Source: Rhodobiaceae bacterium (lineage in GTDB: Bacteria; Pseudomonadota; Alphaproteobacteria; Puniceispirillales; Puniceispirillaceae). Taken from it: 45,017 nt of DNA. The stretch is taken from NCBI GenBank assembly GCA_018624035.1, contig JAAZUU010000003.1:1-45017 (forward strand), read 5' to 3'. Below the pieces are notes generated by a model. It ran no database searches, had not been told where the DNA came from, and saw only the letters and a list, made by a program, of their open reading frames with translations. This document shows positions 7,642 through 15,862 of this stretch, piece after piece; the first letter of the stretch is position 1, and the number at the start of each line of letters is the position of its first letter. Made by a program: the position numbers and the translations under genes.

Positions 7642-8622
7642 CTATATGCCACTGATCGTGCGGGATGACATGAATTCGTCAATTTCGGCACCATTCGGCA
7701 TCGCGGCGGCACAGCCGCGACGCGACACGGCCAGCGCCGCGCCGGCGGCACCGCGCCGGACGGCATCCTCGATCCCAGCTCCATCGGCAAGCGCGGCGGT
7801 GATCGTGCCAAGGAAGGCATCACCGGACCCGAAGGGTTTCAGAGCCTCGACACGGAAAATTCCGATATGGGTGGCGGCATCTGCGGTCAGTATATCACAT
7901 CCGCCCTCGCCCATCTTGTAGAGCGTCAGTGCGCCGTTCGCGGCAAGTTCCTTGGCAAGGCCGCGGCCCCTGCCGCCGGATATGATGTCGAATTCCTCGT
8001 CATTCGCCACCGGCATGTCCACCTCACCGGCCATCGCCGACAGCACCCGCCGCGCCTCGTCAAGGCTTGCCCAGGCCTGCGGACGGTAATCAATATCCAG
8101 AATGACCGGACAGGTGGCGGCGCGCGCCCGATCCACCAGACGCATACAAGCGGAGCGTGACGGCTCGCGCGACAGCGCGGTGCCAGTGATGATGATGACG
8201 CCAACAGTATCCATATCCACCGCTTCGGCATGGTCCGGGGTGATCGCCAGATCCGCCGCGTCATTCCGGTAGATCACCACATCAGGGGACTCGGTCGTGC
8301 TTTCAGCCAACGCCAGCGAGGTACGCTGAAGGCCGGTGGTCACATGACAATGTCGGGTATCAACACCATAGCCGGCCAGCGAACGGGTGACGAATCGGCC
8401 CACCCCGTCATCCGAGACGGCCGCCATCAGCATGACTGGACATTTCTGCTTGGCGATCGTCACCGCGATATTGCCGGAGGACCCACCGACATCCGTGACA
8501 AGGCTCTCGGCATCCTCGATCTGTGTACCGTCCGGCACCGGATAGATATCCATGCCGGCGCGCCCGACGACAAGGGCGGTGCGGCCGGAAAGTCTTTCAG
8601 AGATTCGCTGTGCGACCGTCAT
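7642..8622 (-). CDS. PfkB-family carbohydrate kinase, second IolC-like
   Basis: A 326-residue ribokinase-fold kinase. PfkB signature 1 is represented by GGSSGNIAVTIAKQ (about 46-59) and signature 2 by FGSGDAFLG with the catalytic base Asp268. FGSGD replaces the usual TGAGD, but the base is kept. Features shared with IolC include the DVGGSSGNIAV start, GVDTRHCHVTTGLQRTSLA, VIYRNDAADLAI and LDIDYRPQAW, so the substrate is probably a 2-deoxy-5-keto-gluconate-like acid. Unlike the first IolC of this operon it has no DUF2090 domain. It begins 13 bases after iolE and precedes the IolB paralogue. Confidence 0.8.
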   Translation of the reverse strand: MTVAQRISERLSGRTALVVGRAGMDIYPVPDGTQIEDAESLVTDVGGSSGNIAVTIAKQKCPVMLMAAVSDDGVGRFVTRSLAGYGVDTRHCHVTTGLQRTSLALAESTTESPDVVIYRNDAADLAITPDHAEAVDMDTVGVIIITGTALSREPSRSACMRLVDRARAATCPVILDIDYRPQAWASLDEARRVLSAMAGEVDMPVANDEEFDIISGGRGRGLAKELAANGALTLYKMGEGGCDILTADAATHIGIFRVEALKPFGSGDAFLGTITAALADGAGIEDAVRRGAAGAALAVSRRGCAAAMPNGAEIDEFMSSRTISGI

Positions 8623-8635
8623 TCAGATTCCGCGT

Positions 8636-9532
8636 TCAGGCAAGGCTGTAACCAACATCATGAAGCGCCTGATGAAGCTTATTATAGCCCATCTTCGCAT
8701 ATTCCAGCGGGTTCGCCCTGGCCGGGTCCTGCTCGGCCTCGATGATGACCCAGCCTTCATAACCAACATCGAACAGCCGCCTCATGATGTCGTCATAATC
8801 GATCATGCCGTCGCCGGGAACGGTGAACACACCCTTGAGAACGCAATCGAGGAATGATTCGGCGTCACGGTCAATGCCGGCCAGGACATCCGCCCGGATA
8901 TCCTTGGTGTGGAAATGGTTGATCCGCTTGCCGTGTTTGGCGATCACCGCCGCATTGTCACCGCCAGCGAAGACAAGGTGACCGGTATCGAGAAGCAGGC
9001 CCACCGCCTCGCCGGTAGCGTTCATCAGCGCGTCAAGCTCGGCCTCTGTCTCGACGGCGGTGCCCATATGGTGGTGGAAGGTCAGCGGCACACCCTCGCC
9101 AGCGCAATGCTCGGCCAGCGCGGTCAGCCGCCTGCCATAGGTGGCGACATCGAATTGATCCAGCCTCGGCCGGCTCGAGAGCGGCTTTTCCTGCCGGTTC
9201 TGCACCGTGTCGAAAGTCTCGCCATAGACGATAACCGACGCGCCAACCGCCTTAAACAGCGCCAGCTGGTCGGCAATCCGCTCAAGTTCGGAGTCCAGAT
9301 CATTGTTGATCAGCGTGCCGCTATACCATCCCGACACCAGCACCAGATCATGTTTCTTCAGCACCGATGACAGCGCATCGGCTTCGTTGGGGAATTTGCC
9401 GCCGGTCTCGGTCCCGACAAAGCCGGCCTCGCGGGTTTCGGACAGGCACACCTCCAGCGGCGTGTCGCCGCCAAGCTGCGGCAAATCATCATTCGACCAG
9501 GAAATCGGGGACATCCCGAGACGCAGTTTCAT
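8636..9532 (-). CDS. iolE: Inosose dehydratase IolE
   Basis: A 298-residue TIM-barrel protein of the xylose-isomerase-like (AP endonuclease 2) superfamily, the usual IolE length. It dehydrates 2-keto-myo-inositol to 3D-trihydroxy-cyclohexane-1,2-dione. Visible motifs are MKLRLGMSPISWSND at the start, the metal-site strand TFHHHMGT, LLLDTGHLVFAGGD, NHFHTKDIR and VIIEAEQDPA near the C-terminus. The open frame runs 22 codons further upstream, but AAGGA seven bases before the ATG at 9532 and the fit to family length fix the start there. It sits between iolB and the second kinase. Confidence 0.9.
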   Translation of the reverse strand: MKLRLGMSPISWSNDDLPQLGGDTPLEVCLSETREAGFVGTETGGKFPNEADALSSVLKKHDLVLVSGWYSGTLINNDLDSELERIADQLALFKAVGASVIVYGETFDTVQNRQEKPLSSRPRLDQFDVATYGRRLTALAEHCAGEGVPLTFHHHMGTAVETEAELDALMNATGEAVGLLLDTGHLVFAGGDNAAVIAKHGKRINHFHTKDIRADVLAGIDRDAESFLDCVLKGVFTVPGDGMIDYDDIMRRLFDVGYEGWVIIEAEQDPARANPLEYAKMGYNKLHQALHDVGYSLA

Positions 9533-9539
9533 ATTCAGG

Positions 9540-9544
9540 TCCTT
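9540..9544 (-). promoter_or_regulatory. Shine-Dalgarno sequence that sets the iolE start
   Basis: AAGGA on the - strand lies seven bases before the ATG at 9532. The longer in-frame start at 9598 has no equivalent site. Confidence 0.5.
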
Positions 9545-9569
9545 TTCACAGAAAACGCAATGAGCGCGA

Positions 9570-9650
9570 TCAGGCCAGGCGGCCCTTGGCATTTCCATCG
9601 TCGGCGTCGGCGTCGGCTTGCTGGTCCCAGTCCTGTGCGGCCTGTGTCAT
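9570..9650 (-). CDS. Possible 26-codon ORF coupled to iolB
   Basis: The ATG overlaps the iolB stop codon (ATGA at 9650-9647), and the frame runs 26 codons to a TGA at 9570. The predicted peptide is acidic, with an Ala-Asp repeat (ADADADD) in its middle and a basic end (KGRLA). The underlying DNA carries a tandem GTCGGC repeat on the + strand. No family is recognised. It may be a real coupled small peptide, or chance reading of the iolB-iolE spacer; the ATGA overlap is the only positive sign. Confidence 0.25.
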   Translation of the reverse strand: MTQAAQDWDQQADADADDGNAKGRLA

Positions 9651-10444
9651 GTCAGCATCCATTCATGCGCCGGATCGTTCTTGAATTTCCATACCCGCTT
9701 CGGCCCGGCCATGACATTGAGATAATAGCTCTCATAGCCATGCGGCGCGCCAACCGGGTGATAGCCGCGCGGCACCATCACCACCGTCCGGTCCTCGGCG
9801 GCCATGGTTTCGTCCAGCTCGCGGCTGTCATCATAGACCCGATGCAGGACATAGCCCTGCGGCGGGTTCACACGGTGATAATAGGTCTCCTCGAGATAGG
9901 ATTCCTCAGGCAGATTGTCGGTATCATGCTTGTGCGGCGGATAGGATGACCAGTTGCCGGCCGGCGTGATCACCTCGACCACCAACAGGCTGTCCGCCGG
10001 TTCGGTTTCCGGCAGAATGTTGCAGACATGCCGCGTGTTGGAGCCGGTGCCACGTGTTTCCAGCGGCATGCTGTCAGCCCCGATCAGGCGCGGCGGCAGC
10101 GCGCCACCAGTCCCGGGCGCGCGGCAGACAGCCAGCTCGGCATCACTGCCGGCCTCGACCTGCCAGCCTGTCCGCATCGGGATGTAGACGGCCTGCGGCG
10201 CGGCGCGGTCAAACACGCTGACCCGACCGGTCAGCATGCCGGTATCAAGATCACCGGCCCTGATCCGCGCGTCACCGGTCAGCAGCACGAGACAGATCTC
10301 GTCCTCCGTGCCCTCGACATCGAGTGTTTGCCCGGCTTTCAGATCATGAAGCCCGAAGCCGACATGGGACCAACCCGCAGAGGCCGGCGTGATATCATGA
10401 ACAGCGCCACCATCAAGGTTTGGCCTGACAAGCAGTTTCGACAT
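9647..10444 (-). CDS. iolB: 5-deoxy-glucuronate isomerase IolB
   Basis: A 265-residue bicupin isomerase that converts 5-deoxy-D-glucuronate to 2-deoxy-5-keto-D-gluconate in inositol catabolism. The metal-binding block PPHKHDTDNLPEESYLEE (around residue 172) and the RGYHPVGAPHGYESYYLNV block (around 225) are typical of IolB, and the length matches the family. A GGGAG site precedes the ATG, 22 bases after iolD. It is the more canonical of two IolB-type proteins in this operon. Confidence 0.9.
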   Translation of the reverse strand: MSKLLVRPNLDGGAVHDITPASAGWSHVGFGLHDLKAGQTLDVEGTEDEICLVLLTGDARIRAGDLDTGMLTGRVSVFDRAAPQAVYIPMRTGWQVEAGSDAELAVCRAPGTGGALPPRLIGADSMPLETRGTGSNTRHVCNILPETEPADSLLVVEVITPAGNWSSYPPHKHDTDNLPEESYLEETYYHRVNPPQGYVLHRVYDDSRELDETMAAEDRTVVMVPRGYHPVGAPHGYESYYLNVMAGPKRVWKFKNDPAHEWMLT

Positions 10445-10466
10445 ATTCCGTCTCCCGTCCCGTCAA

Positions 10467-12308
10467 TCAGCGAAGCTGGCGCTTCTTGTTCTGGAGCCAG
10501 CCATCATAGGCGGCGGTCACCTCGGCGCGTTCCGATACCGCCGGGACGCCAACCTCCCACCAGGTGCCGCCGGCCGCGGTCGACGGGCCGGGGTCGGTAT
10601 CGATGACAATCACATCGACACCCTTGCGCGCCACCGCCTCGGCGGTCATTGCCTCCAGCTCGGCGATCGATCCCGCCTTCTGTGCGCGCGCGCCCATCGA
10701 GGCGGCATGCGCCACGAAATCGATATCGGGAAGCACCTCATGCGTGGAATCGGCAAGCAGATTGTTGAAAGCCGCGCCACCGGTCGCCGCCTGTAGCCTG
10801 TTGATACAGCCAAAGCCGCGATTGTCGGTGATGATCAGCGTCATCGAGCGCCCCATCATCACCGCCGTCGCCAACTCGGCATTCAGCATCAGATAGGACC
10901 CGTCACCCGCGAACACGACATTCGGCCGGTCAGGCGCCGCCATGTCGACGCCGATACCGGCGGCCACCTCATATCCCATGCAGGAAAATCCGTATTCCAT
11001 GTGATAGCCGTCAACCTCGCCAACCTGCCACAGCTTGTGAAGCTCGCCGGGCATCGAGCCGGCAGCGCCAACGGCGATCACCTCCGGCGGGCAGGCCCGG
11101 TTGACCGCGCCGATCACCTCGCTGTCGGATGGCAGGCCGTTGCTGTCTGCCGGGGCATCGCACACCGCGGCCACCTCCGTCATCCAGCTATCCCAGGCGG
11201 CGGCGATTTCGGCCCGGTAGGCATCATCCGTACGGTAGCCGCCAAGCCCGGCGGCAAGCGCCTCGATGCCGGTGTGGGCATCCGCCATCAGCGGCATCGC
11301 CCCATGTTTGACAAGATCATGCGCCTGCACATTAAGGGCAATCACCTGCCCCCTGATCAGCCCGTTCGAGCCGGTGGTGAAATCCTGCAGCCGGCTGCCG
11401 ACAGACAGCACAACATCAGCGGTTTCGGCCAGCGCATTGGCGGCGGACGCGCCGGTCACGCCAAGCGAGCCGACATACATCCCATCCGCCTCGACAAGGC
11501 TGGATTTGCCAGCCTGGGTGGACGCCACCGGAATGCCGGATTTCGCGGCGAAATCGGCAAGCGCCCGCGAGGCACCGGAATAGCGGACCCCGCCGCCGGC
11601 AATGATCATCGGTCGTTTGGCGGCTTTCAGCGCCGCGATGGCGCGGGACAGCTCACCCTCGTCCGGGTGGATGCGGCGCACCGACCAGAGGCGCGGCTTG
11701 AAGAAGCTTTCCGGATAGTCCCATGCCTCGGCCTGAACGTCCTGGCACAGGCCAAGTGTGACCGGCCCACAATCGGCCGGGTCGGTCAGCACCGACATCG
11801 CCCTGGGAAGTGCCTGAAGAAGCTGTTCCGGACGGGTGATCCGATCAAAATAGCGCGAGATCGGCCGAAGACAGTCATTGGCCGAGACAAGACCGTCGGC
11901 AAAGCTTTCCACCTGTTGCAGCACCGGGTCGGGCGCGCGGCTGGCGAACACATCGCCGGGCAGCAGCAACACCGGCAGCCTGTTCACATGCGCCAGCGCC
12001 GCCGCTGTCGCCAGATTGGTCGCGCCGGGGCCGATCGAGGTTGTCACCGCCATCATCCGGCGACGCTGCATCTGCTTGGCATAGGCGATGGCGATATGCG
12101 CCATACCCTGTTCATTATGGCCGCGAAAGATTGGCAGCTCATCGCGAATGCCATGCAGCGCCTCGCCAAGACCGGCCACATTGCCATGCCCGAAAATCGC
12201 CCAGACACCGGCAAACGCCGGGGCGGCGGTGCCGTCAAGCTGTTCGATGCTCTGCGCCGCCATCCAACGGGTCAGCGCCTGTGACATAGTCAGTCGAACC
12301 GTTGCCAT
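10467..12308 (-). CDS. iolD: Trihydroxycyclohexane-1,2-dione hydrolase IolD
   Basis: A 613-residue thiamine-diphosphate enzyme that opens the ring of 3D-trihydroxycyclohexane-1,2-dione to give 5-deoxy-glucuronate. The cofactor-activating glutamate is Glu66 in FRGHNEQGMAH. The middle domain carries PMIIAGGGVRYSGA, and the diphosphate/Mg motif begins at GDGSYLMLNAEL and ends at ITDNRGFG. Its N-terminal RLTMSQALTRW is characteristic of IolD. The start at 12308 follows AGGAGAGG, and the 10 extra codons of the longer open frame have no such site. It lies 16 bases after iolC. Confidence 0.93.
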   Translation of the reverse strand: MATVRLTMSQALTRWMAAQSIEQLDGTAAPAFAGVWAIFGHGNVAGLGEALHGIRDELPIFRGHNEQGMAHIAIAYAKQMQRRRMMAVTTSIGPGATNLATAAALAHVNRLPVLLLPGDVFASRAPDPVLQQVESFADGLVSANDCLRPISRYFDRITRPEQLLQALPRAMSVLTDPADCGPVTLGLCQDVQAEAWDYPESFFKPRLWSVRRIHPDEGELSRAIAALKAAKRPMIIAGGGVRYSGASRALADFAAKSGIPVASTQAGKSSLVEADGMYVGSLGVTGASAANALAETADVVLSVGSRLQDFTTGSNGLIRGQVIALNVQAHDLVKHGAMPLMADAHTGIEALAAGLGGYRTDDAYRAEIAAAWDSWMTEVAAVCDAPADSNGLPSDSEVIGAVNRACPPEVIAVGAAGSMPGELHKLWQVGEVDGYHMEYGFSCMGYEVAAGIGVDMAAPDRPNVVFAGDGSYLMLNAELATAVMMGRSMTLIITDNRGFGCINRLQAATGGAAFNNLLADSTHEVLPDIDFVAHAASMGARAQKAGSIAELEAMTAEAVARKGVDVIVIDTDPGPSTAAGGTWWEVGVPAVSERAEVTAAYDGWLQNKKRQLR

Positions 12309-12324
12309 ATCCCTCTCCTGTCGA

Positions 12325-14223
12325 TCAGCCAGCCGCATCCCAGGCGGCGATTAGTCTTCTGTAAACGGTGCTCATCATGCTGGTGGCCGCGGCATCATCG
12401 ATGTCACCGGCAAACCATTGCCGCGCCGCGTCACTGAAAATCGTCCGGCCAATGGCAAACCCGCGGACAAGCTTCTCACCACGCGCCATCTCCAAAACCC
12501 CGGTCAATTCATCATCCGGCATCTCCTTGCCAAGAACAATGATGCCCTGGATGTGCGGATCATGCGCCCGCGCGATATCGCCGGCCTTCGTCCAGAACGC
12601 CCGGTCGGCGACCGGCTCCAGCTTCCACCAGTCGGGCATGATACCAAGGTCATAGATGCGTTTCATCAGCGTATGGATTTGCGCCGGGTCAGCAGGTCTG
12701 CCGGCACGGCCATTGATGATCTCGAGAAGGAATTCATGGCCGGTCCGGCGACAGGCATCGGCGAGACTGATGATGGTCTGCTCGTGATGCGCGATCAGAT
12801 CCGCAGGATCGTCGGTGCGAAGCGGCGCCAACACCTTCACACAATGGTTCACCGGCCATTCGGCAAGCCGGCTGCCAAGGTCCGGCCCCTCCTCAAGCTC
12901 CAGCGGAAAGAGGCCGGATTCCTCGATCGGGCGGCCAATCCAGACATCATGGTCCGATGCCGCATGAAGTGCTGTCCGGCCAAGCCGGTCATCGACCAGA
13001 ATGCCAAGACCGTCACGCGTGCCGACCAGCGCGGTGACGGCATCGAGGGCCAACGTCTTGAAATGATCAATATCCGCATCCGACCGGCCATGCGCCGCCG
13101 CCATCTCGGTGAACTGGATCCGGTGATCAAAGGCGAAAGCCAGCAATTCATCATGCCGACGCCGGCGCGTCGTCGACCAGTGGATCTGTTCCAGAACCGG
13201 ATCCTTGCGAAGAGCGAAATGCTCGCTTCCGGTCTCGATCATGTGCCGAAGTTCGATCTGCGAGGGATAGGACGGGGCGCAGCCATGGCGCGATACCGCA
13301 AGCGCGCCACAGATATTGGCATAGAGAGCGCAATCCGCCGGCGCGGCGTCGCGCAGCCAGCCGGACAGGAAGCCGGACATGAACCCGTCACCGGCGCCAA
13401 GGACATTGAACACCTCTATCTCACGCACCGGCGAGCTGACCCCGTTATCCCAGCCGCTGATCGCGCCCTCGAAGACAACGCATCCAAGCGCGCCGCGCTT
13501 GCAGACAAGTGTCGCGTCGGTGATCGCGCGGGCGGCTTGCAGGGCGGTGATGGTGTCGGTGCTGCCACCGGCGATATGCCATTCCTCCTCGGTGCCGACA
13601 ATCAGATCGCAATGCGGTAACACGGTCTGCAGATGCGTGGTGACACGCGCGCTTTCGGCGAACCGGCTCTCGCCGTCGCCATGCCCGCCAAGCGCCCACA
13701 GGTTCGGGCGATAATCGATATCGAACGCGACCTTCCGACCGGCCCGGCGGGCCAGTTTCATCGCGGCGAAACTGGCACCGGCCACGCGGTCGGTGCTGAA
13801 ATGCGTTCCGGTGACAAGAACCGCCTTTGCCGAGGCGATGAAGTCCGGGTCGATATCCTCTTCTCCGATCGCCATATCGGCGCAATCCTCACGATAGAAG
13901 ATCAGCGGAAACTGTTCATTGTCGCGGATGCCAAGGATGACCAGCGCCGTCAGACGGTCCGGATCGGTTTTCACATGGCTGATATCAACGCCTTCACGGG
14001 TCAGCTGCTCGCGAATGAACCGGCCCATATGTTCATCACCAACGCCGGTGATCACCGCCGATTTCAGACCCAGGCGCGCGCAGCCGATGCTGATATTGGT
14101 CGGGCTGCCGCCGATATATTTGGAAAAGCTGGACATGTCTTCCAGACGGCCACCAACCTGCCCGCCATACAGATCGACAGACGAACGGCCGATGCAGATC
14201 ACATCAAGCGTAGGCTCAGCCAT
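12325..14223 (-). CDS. iolC: 5-dehydro-2-deoxygluconokinase IolC fused to a DUF2090 aldolase-like domain
   Basis: A 632-residue two-domain protein. Residues 1-335 are a PfkB kinase with GGSPTNISIG (38-47), DIDYRPNLW and the catalytic GAGDG (276-280, base Asp279). This domain phosphorylates 2-deoxy-5-keto-gluconate. Residues from about 345 to 630 form a DUF2090 domain with AFAFDHRIQF, VDDRLG, HCVKVL, EIINGR, DWWKLEP and KLVRGFAIGRTIF, the pattern of a class I aldolase-like barrel often fused to IolC in proteobacteria. The fused domain may carry out the aldol cleavage that IolJ does elsewhere, yet an IolJ also exists in this operon. The start codon overlaps the end of the regulator gene by eight bases. 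Confidence 0.92.
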   Translation of the reverse strand: MAEPTLDVICIGRSSVDLYGGQVGGRLEDMSSFSKYIGGSPTNISIGCARLGLKSAVITGVGDEHMGRFIREQLTREGVDISHVKTDPDRLTALVILGIRDNEQFPLIFYREDCADMAIGEEDIDPDFIASAKAVLVTGTHFSTDRVAGASFAAMKLARRAGRKVAFDIDYRPNLWALGGHGDGESRFAESARVTTHLQTVLPHCDLIVGTEEEWHIAGGSTDTITALQAARAITDATLVCKRGALGCVVFEGAISGWDNGVSSPVREIEVFNVLGAGDGFMSGFLSGWLRDAAPADCALYANICGALAVSRHGCAPSYPSQIELRHMIETGSEHFALRKDPVLEQIHWSTTRRRRHDELLAFAFDHRIQFTEMAAAHGRSDADIDHFKTLALDAVTALVGTRDGLGILVDDRLGRTALHAASDHDVWIGRPIEESGLFPLELEEGPDLGSRLAEWPVNHCVKVLAPLRTDDPADLIAHHEQTIISLADACRRTGHEFLLEIINGRAGRPADPAQIHTLMKRIYDLGIMPDWWKLEPVADRAFWTKAGDIARAHDPHIQGIIVLGKEMPDDELTGVLEMARGEKLVRGFAIGRTIFSDAARQWFAGDIDDAAATSMMSTVYRRLIAAWDAAG

Positions 14224-15058
14224 TCTCCGGCCCTTTCTCTCGCTTCAAGCCGGCTTCAATGGCCAGGTACTGGGTCAGGTTCATGGTGGCGCAGAGCGAG
14301 CGGAACCCGAAAAGATGCTCCTCGGTGACCAGCAGGGTCGTATCAAGCGCAACCGGGCTGACGGTGGTGTCGGTGATGCTGACGATGGACACACCCATTT
14401 CATGCGCCTGGCGCGCCAGATTGGCCGTCATTTCGCCGTAAGGGGAAAAACTGACCACAAACAGGACATCACGCGGGCCAATCAGCTTCACCTCGCGAAT
14501 GGCCTGCGCCGGAGAGCCGCGAAATTCCTGCGACCTGATGCCAAGCTGCGTCAGAAGATAGCCAAGATAGACCGTGACCGGCTTTGCCCGTCCGCCGGCG
14601 GCAAGCCAGACAGTCTCGGCATCGGCCAGACGTTGCGATGCCTGTTCGAGAATCTCGATCGACACCGTGTTGGAAAGCCGCTTGATTGAATCAACCGCCG
14701 AAATCGACAATGCCTCGAGATGGTCGGCCGGGTTTACGGCCGCCATTTCCGAGAGCCGGCTTCCATATTGCGGCCAGCTGTGGCGAACCTGCTGGCGGAA
14801 CACCGTCTGCATCTGGCTGAATCCGTCAAAGCCCAGCGTCTGGGCAAAGCGGACGAAGGCAGAGGACGCGATATCGGTTTCGGCGGCAAGCTCGGCTAGC
14901 GTTGACAGGGCGATGGCCTCGGGATGGCCAAGTGCGAAATTGCCGATCTCCTGCAACCGTTTCGGCAGGTCGGCATGCTGCTGCTCGATCCGCTCGACAA
15001 GCTGGTCGAGAGTCTCCGGTCTTGTCTCGACCTCAGCGGAGTCCATGGCCACGTCCAT
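14216..15058 (-). CDS. RpiR-family transcriptional regulator, probable IolR
   Basis: A 280-residue RpiR-type regulator: an N-terminal helix-turn-helix (about 20-95, with LSTLAELAAETDIASSAFVRFAQTLGF) and a C-terminal SIS sugar-phosphate-binding domain (about 125-265, with WLAAGGRA, GPRDVLFVVSFSPYG and VSIVSITDT). Proteins of this kind repress inositol operons in rhizobia and release DNA on binding a pathway intermediate. It sits inside the operon between the ATPase and iolC, overlapping iolC, so it is probably autoregulated. A second ATG four codons downstream is an alternative start. Its likely target is the divergent region at 18413-18651. Confidence 0.85.
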   Translation of the reverse strand: MDVAMDSAEVETRPETLDQLVERIEQQHADLPKRLQEIGNFALGHPEAIALSTLAELAAETDIASSAFVRFAQTLGFDGFSQMQTVFRQQVRHSWPQYGSRLSEMAAVNPADHLEALSISAVDSIKRLSNTVSIEILEQASQRLADAETVWLAAGGRAKPVTVYLGYLLTQLGIRSQEFRGSPAQAIREVKLIGPRDVLFVVSFSPYGEMTANLARQAHEMGVSIVSITDTTVSPVALDTTLLVTEEHLFGFRSLCATMNLTQYLAIEAGLKREKGPENG

Positions 15059-15072
15059 TCCGTTCCGATACT

Positions 15073-15861
15073 CTAGACAGCAAGCTCCTTGGCCAGATCA
15101 CCGATTTCGGCACCGCCGGCCATCAAACGCTTGATGTCGTCCCCTTCAAGATCCTTCGACGTGCCTTGCCCGATTACCTCGCCAAGACTGAGGAAGGTGA
15201 ACCGGTCGGCGATCAGACGCGCATGGATCTCGTTATGCGTGATAAGGATGATCGCGATATCGCCAAGCTTCTGAACCTTGCGGATCGTCTTCAGGACTTC
15301 CATCTGCTGCTTCTGGCCAAGCGCCGAGGTCGGTTCGTCCAGGATCAGCACCTTGGCGCCAAAATAGATCGCCCGCGCGATGGCAAGGGTCTGGCGCTGA
15401 CCGCCGGACATGGTGCCAACGGCCTGGTTCGGGTCGGCGACATTGATCCCGATCTTCGCCATCTCACGCGTCGCGATCTCGTCCATTTCAGCCATCTTCA
15501 TCACCCCGAACGGGCCCGGGAAATGGGTGATCTCGCGTCCAAGAAAGAAGTTGCGGGTCACCGAGGTGAGCGCGTTCAGCGCAAGGTCCTGATAGACCGT
15601 GCCAATCCCCGCATCGGTGGCATCACGCGGCGAGGCAAAGGAAACCGGTCTTCCCTCGACCCTGATCTCGCCTGCTGTCGGCTTGAAGACGCCGGACAGA
15701 ATCTTGATCAGGGTCGACTTGCCGGCACCATTGTCACCAAGAAGGGCATGCACCTCGCCTGGGTAGACCTTCAGATCAACCCCATTCAGCGCTGTGAAGG
15801 AGCCGAAGTTCTTGACCAGACCGGTTGTCTCGATGAGCGGTTCTGTTGCGTTGTCAGCCAT
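15073..15861 (-). CDS. Sugar ABC transporter ATP-binding protein, single-domain (FrcA/RbsA-like)
   Basis: A 262-residue ABC ATPase of the carbohydrate-uptake 2 family. Walker A is GDNGAGKST (42-50), the signature is MSGGQRQTLA and Walker B is VLILDEPTSAL, followed by the switch histidine in LITHN. RbsA, XylG and MglA have two ATPase domains; this one has one, as FrcA does, and would act as a homodimer. The start at 15861 lies one base after the permease stop region; 13 further codons in the open frame overlap the permease and are not needed. It powers the importer formed with the next two genes. Confidence 0.88.
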   Translation of the reverse strand: MADNATEPLIETTGLVKNFGSFTALNGVDLKVYPGEVHALLGDNGAGKSTLIKILSGVFKPTAGEIRVEGRPVSFASPRDATDAGIGTVYQDLALNALTSVTRNFFLGREITHFPGPFGVMKMAEMDEIATREMAKIGINVADPNQAVGTMSGGQRQTLAIARAIYFGAKVLILDEPTSALGQKQQMEVLKTIRKVQKLGDIAIILITHNEIHARLIADRFTFLSLGEVIGQGTSKDLEGDDIKRLMAGGAEIGDLAKELAV

Positions 15862-15862
15862 G

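Noticed and set aside
11001-13620. Long + strand open frames (about 400-430 codons) opposite iolD and iolC
   Set aside because: Both are antisense shadows of clear enzymes on the - strand, with Arg/His/Gly-rich sequences and no motifs.
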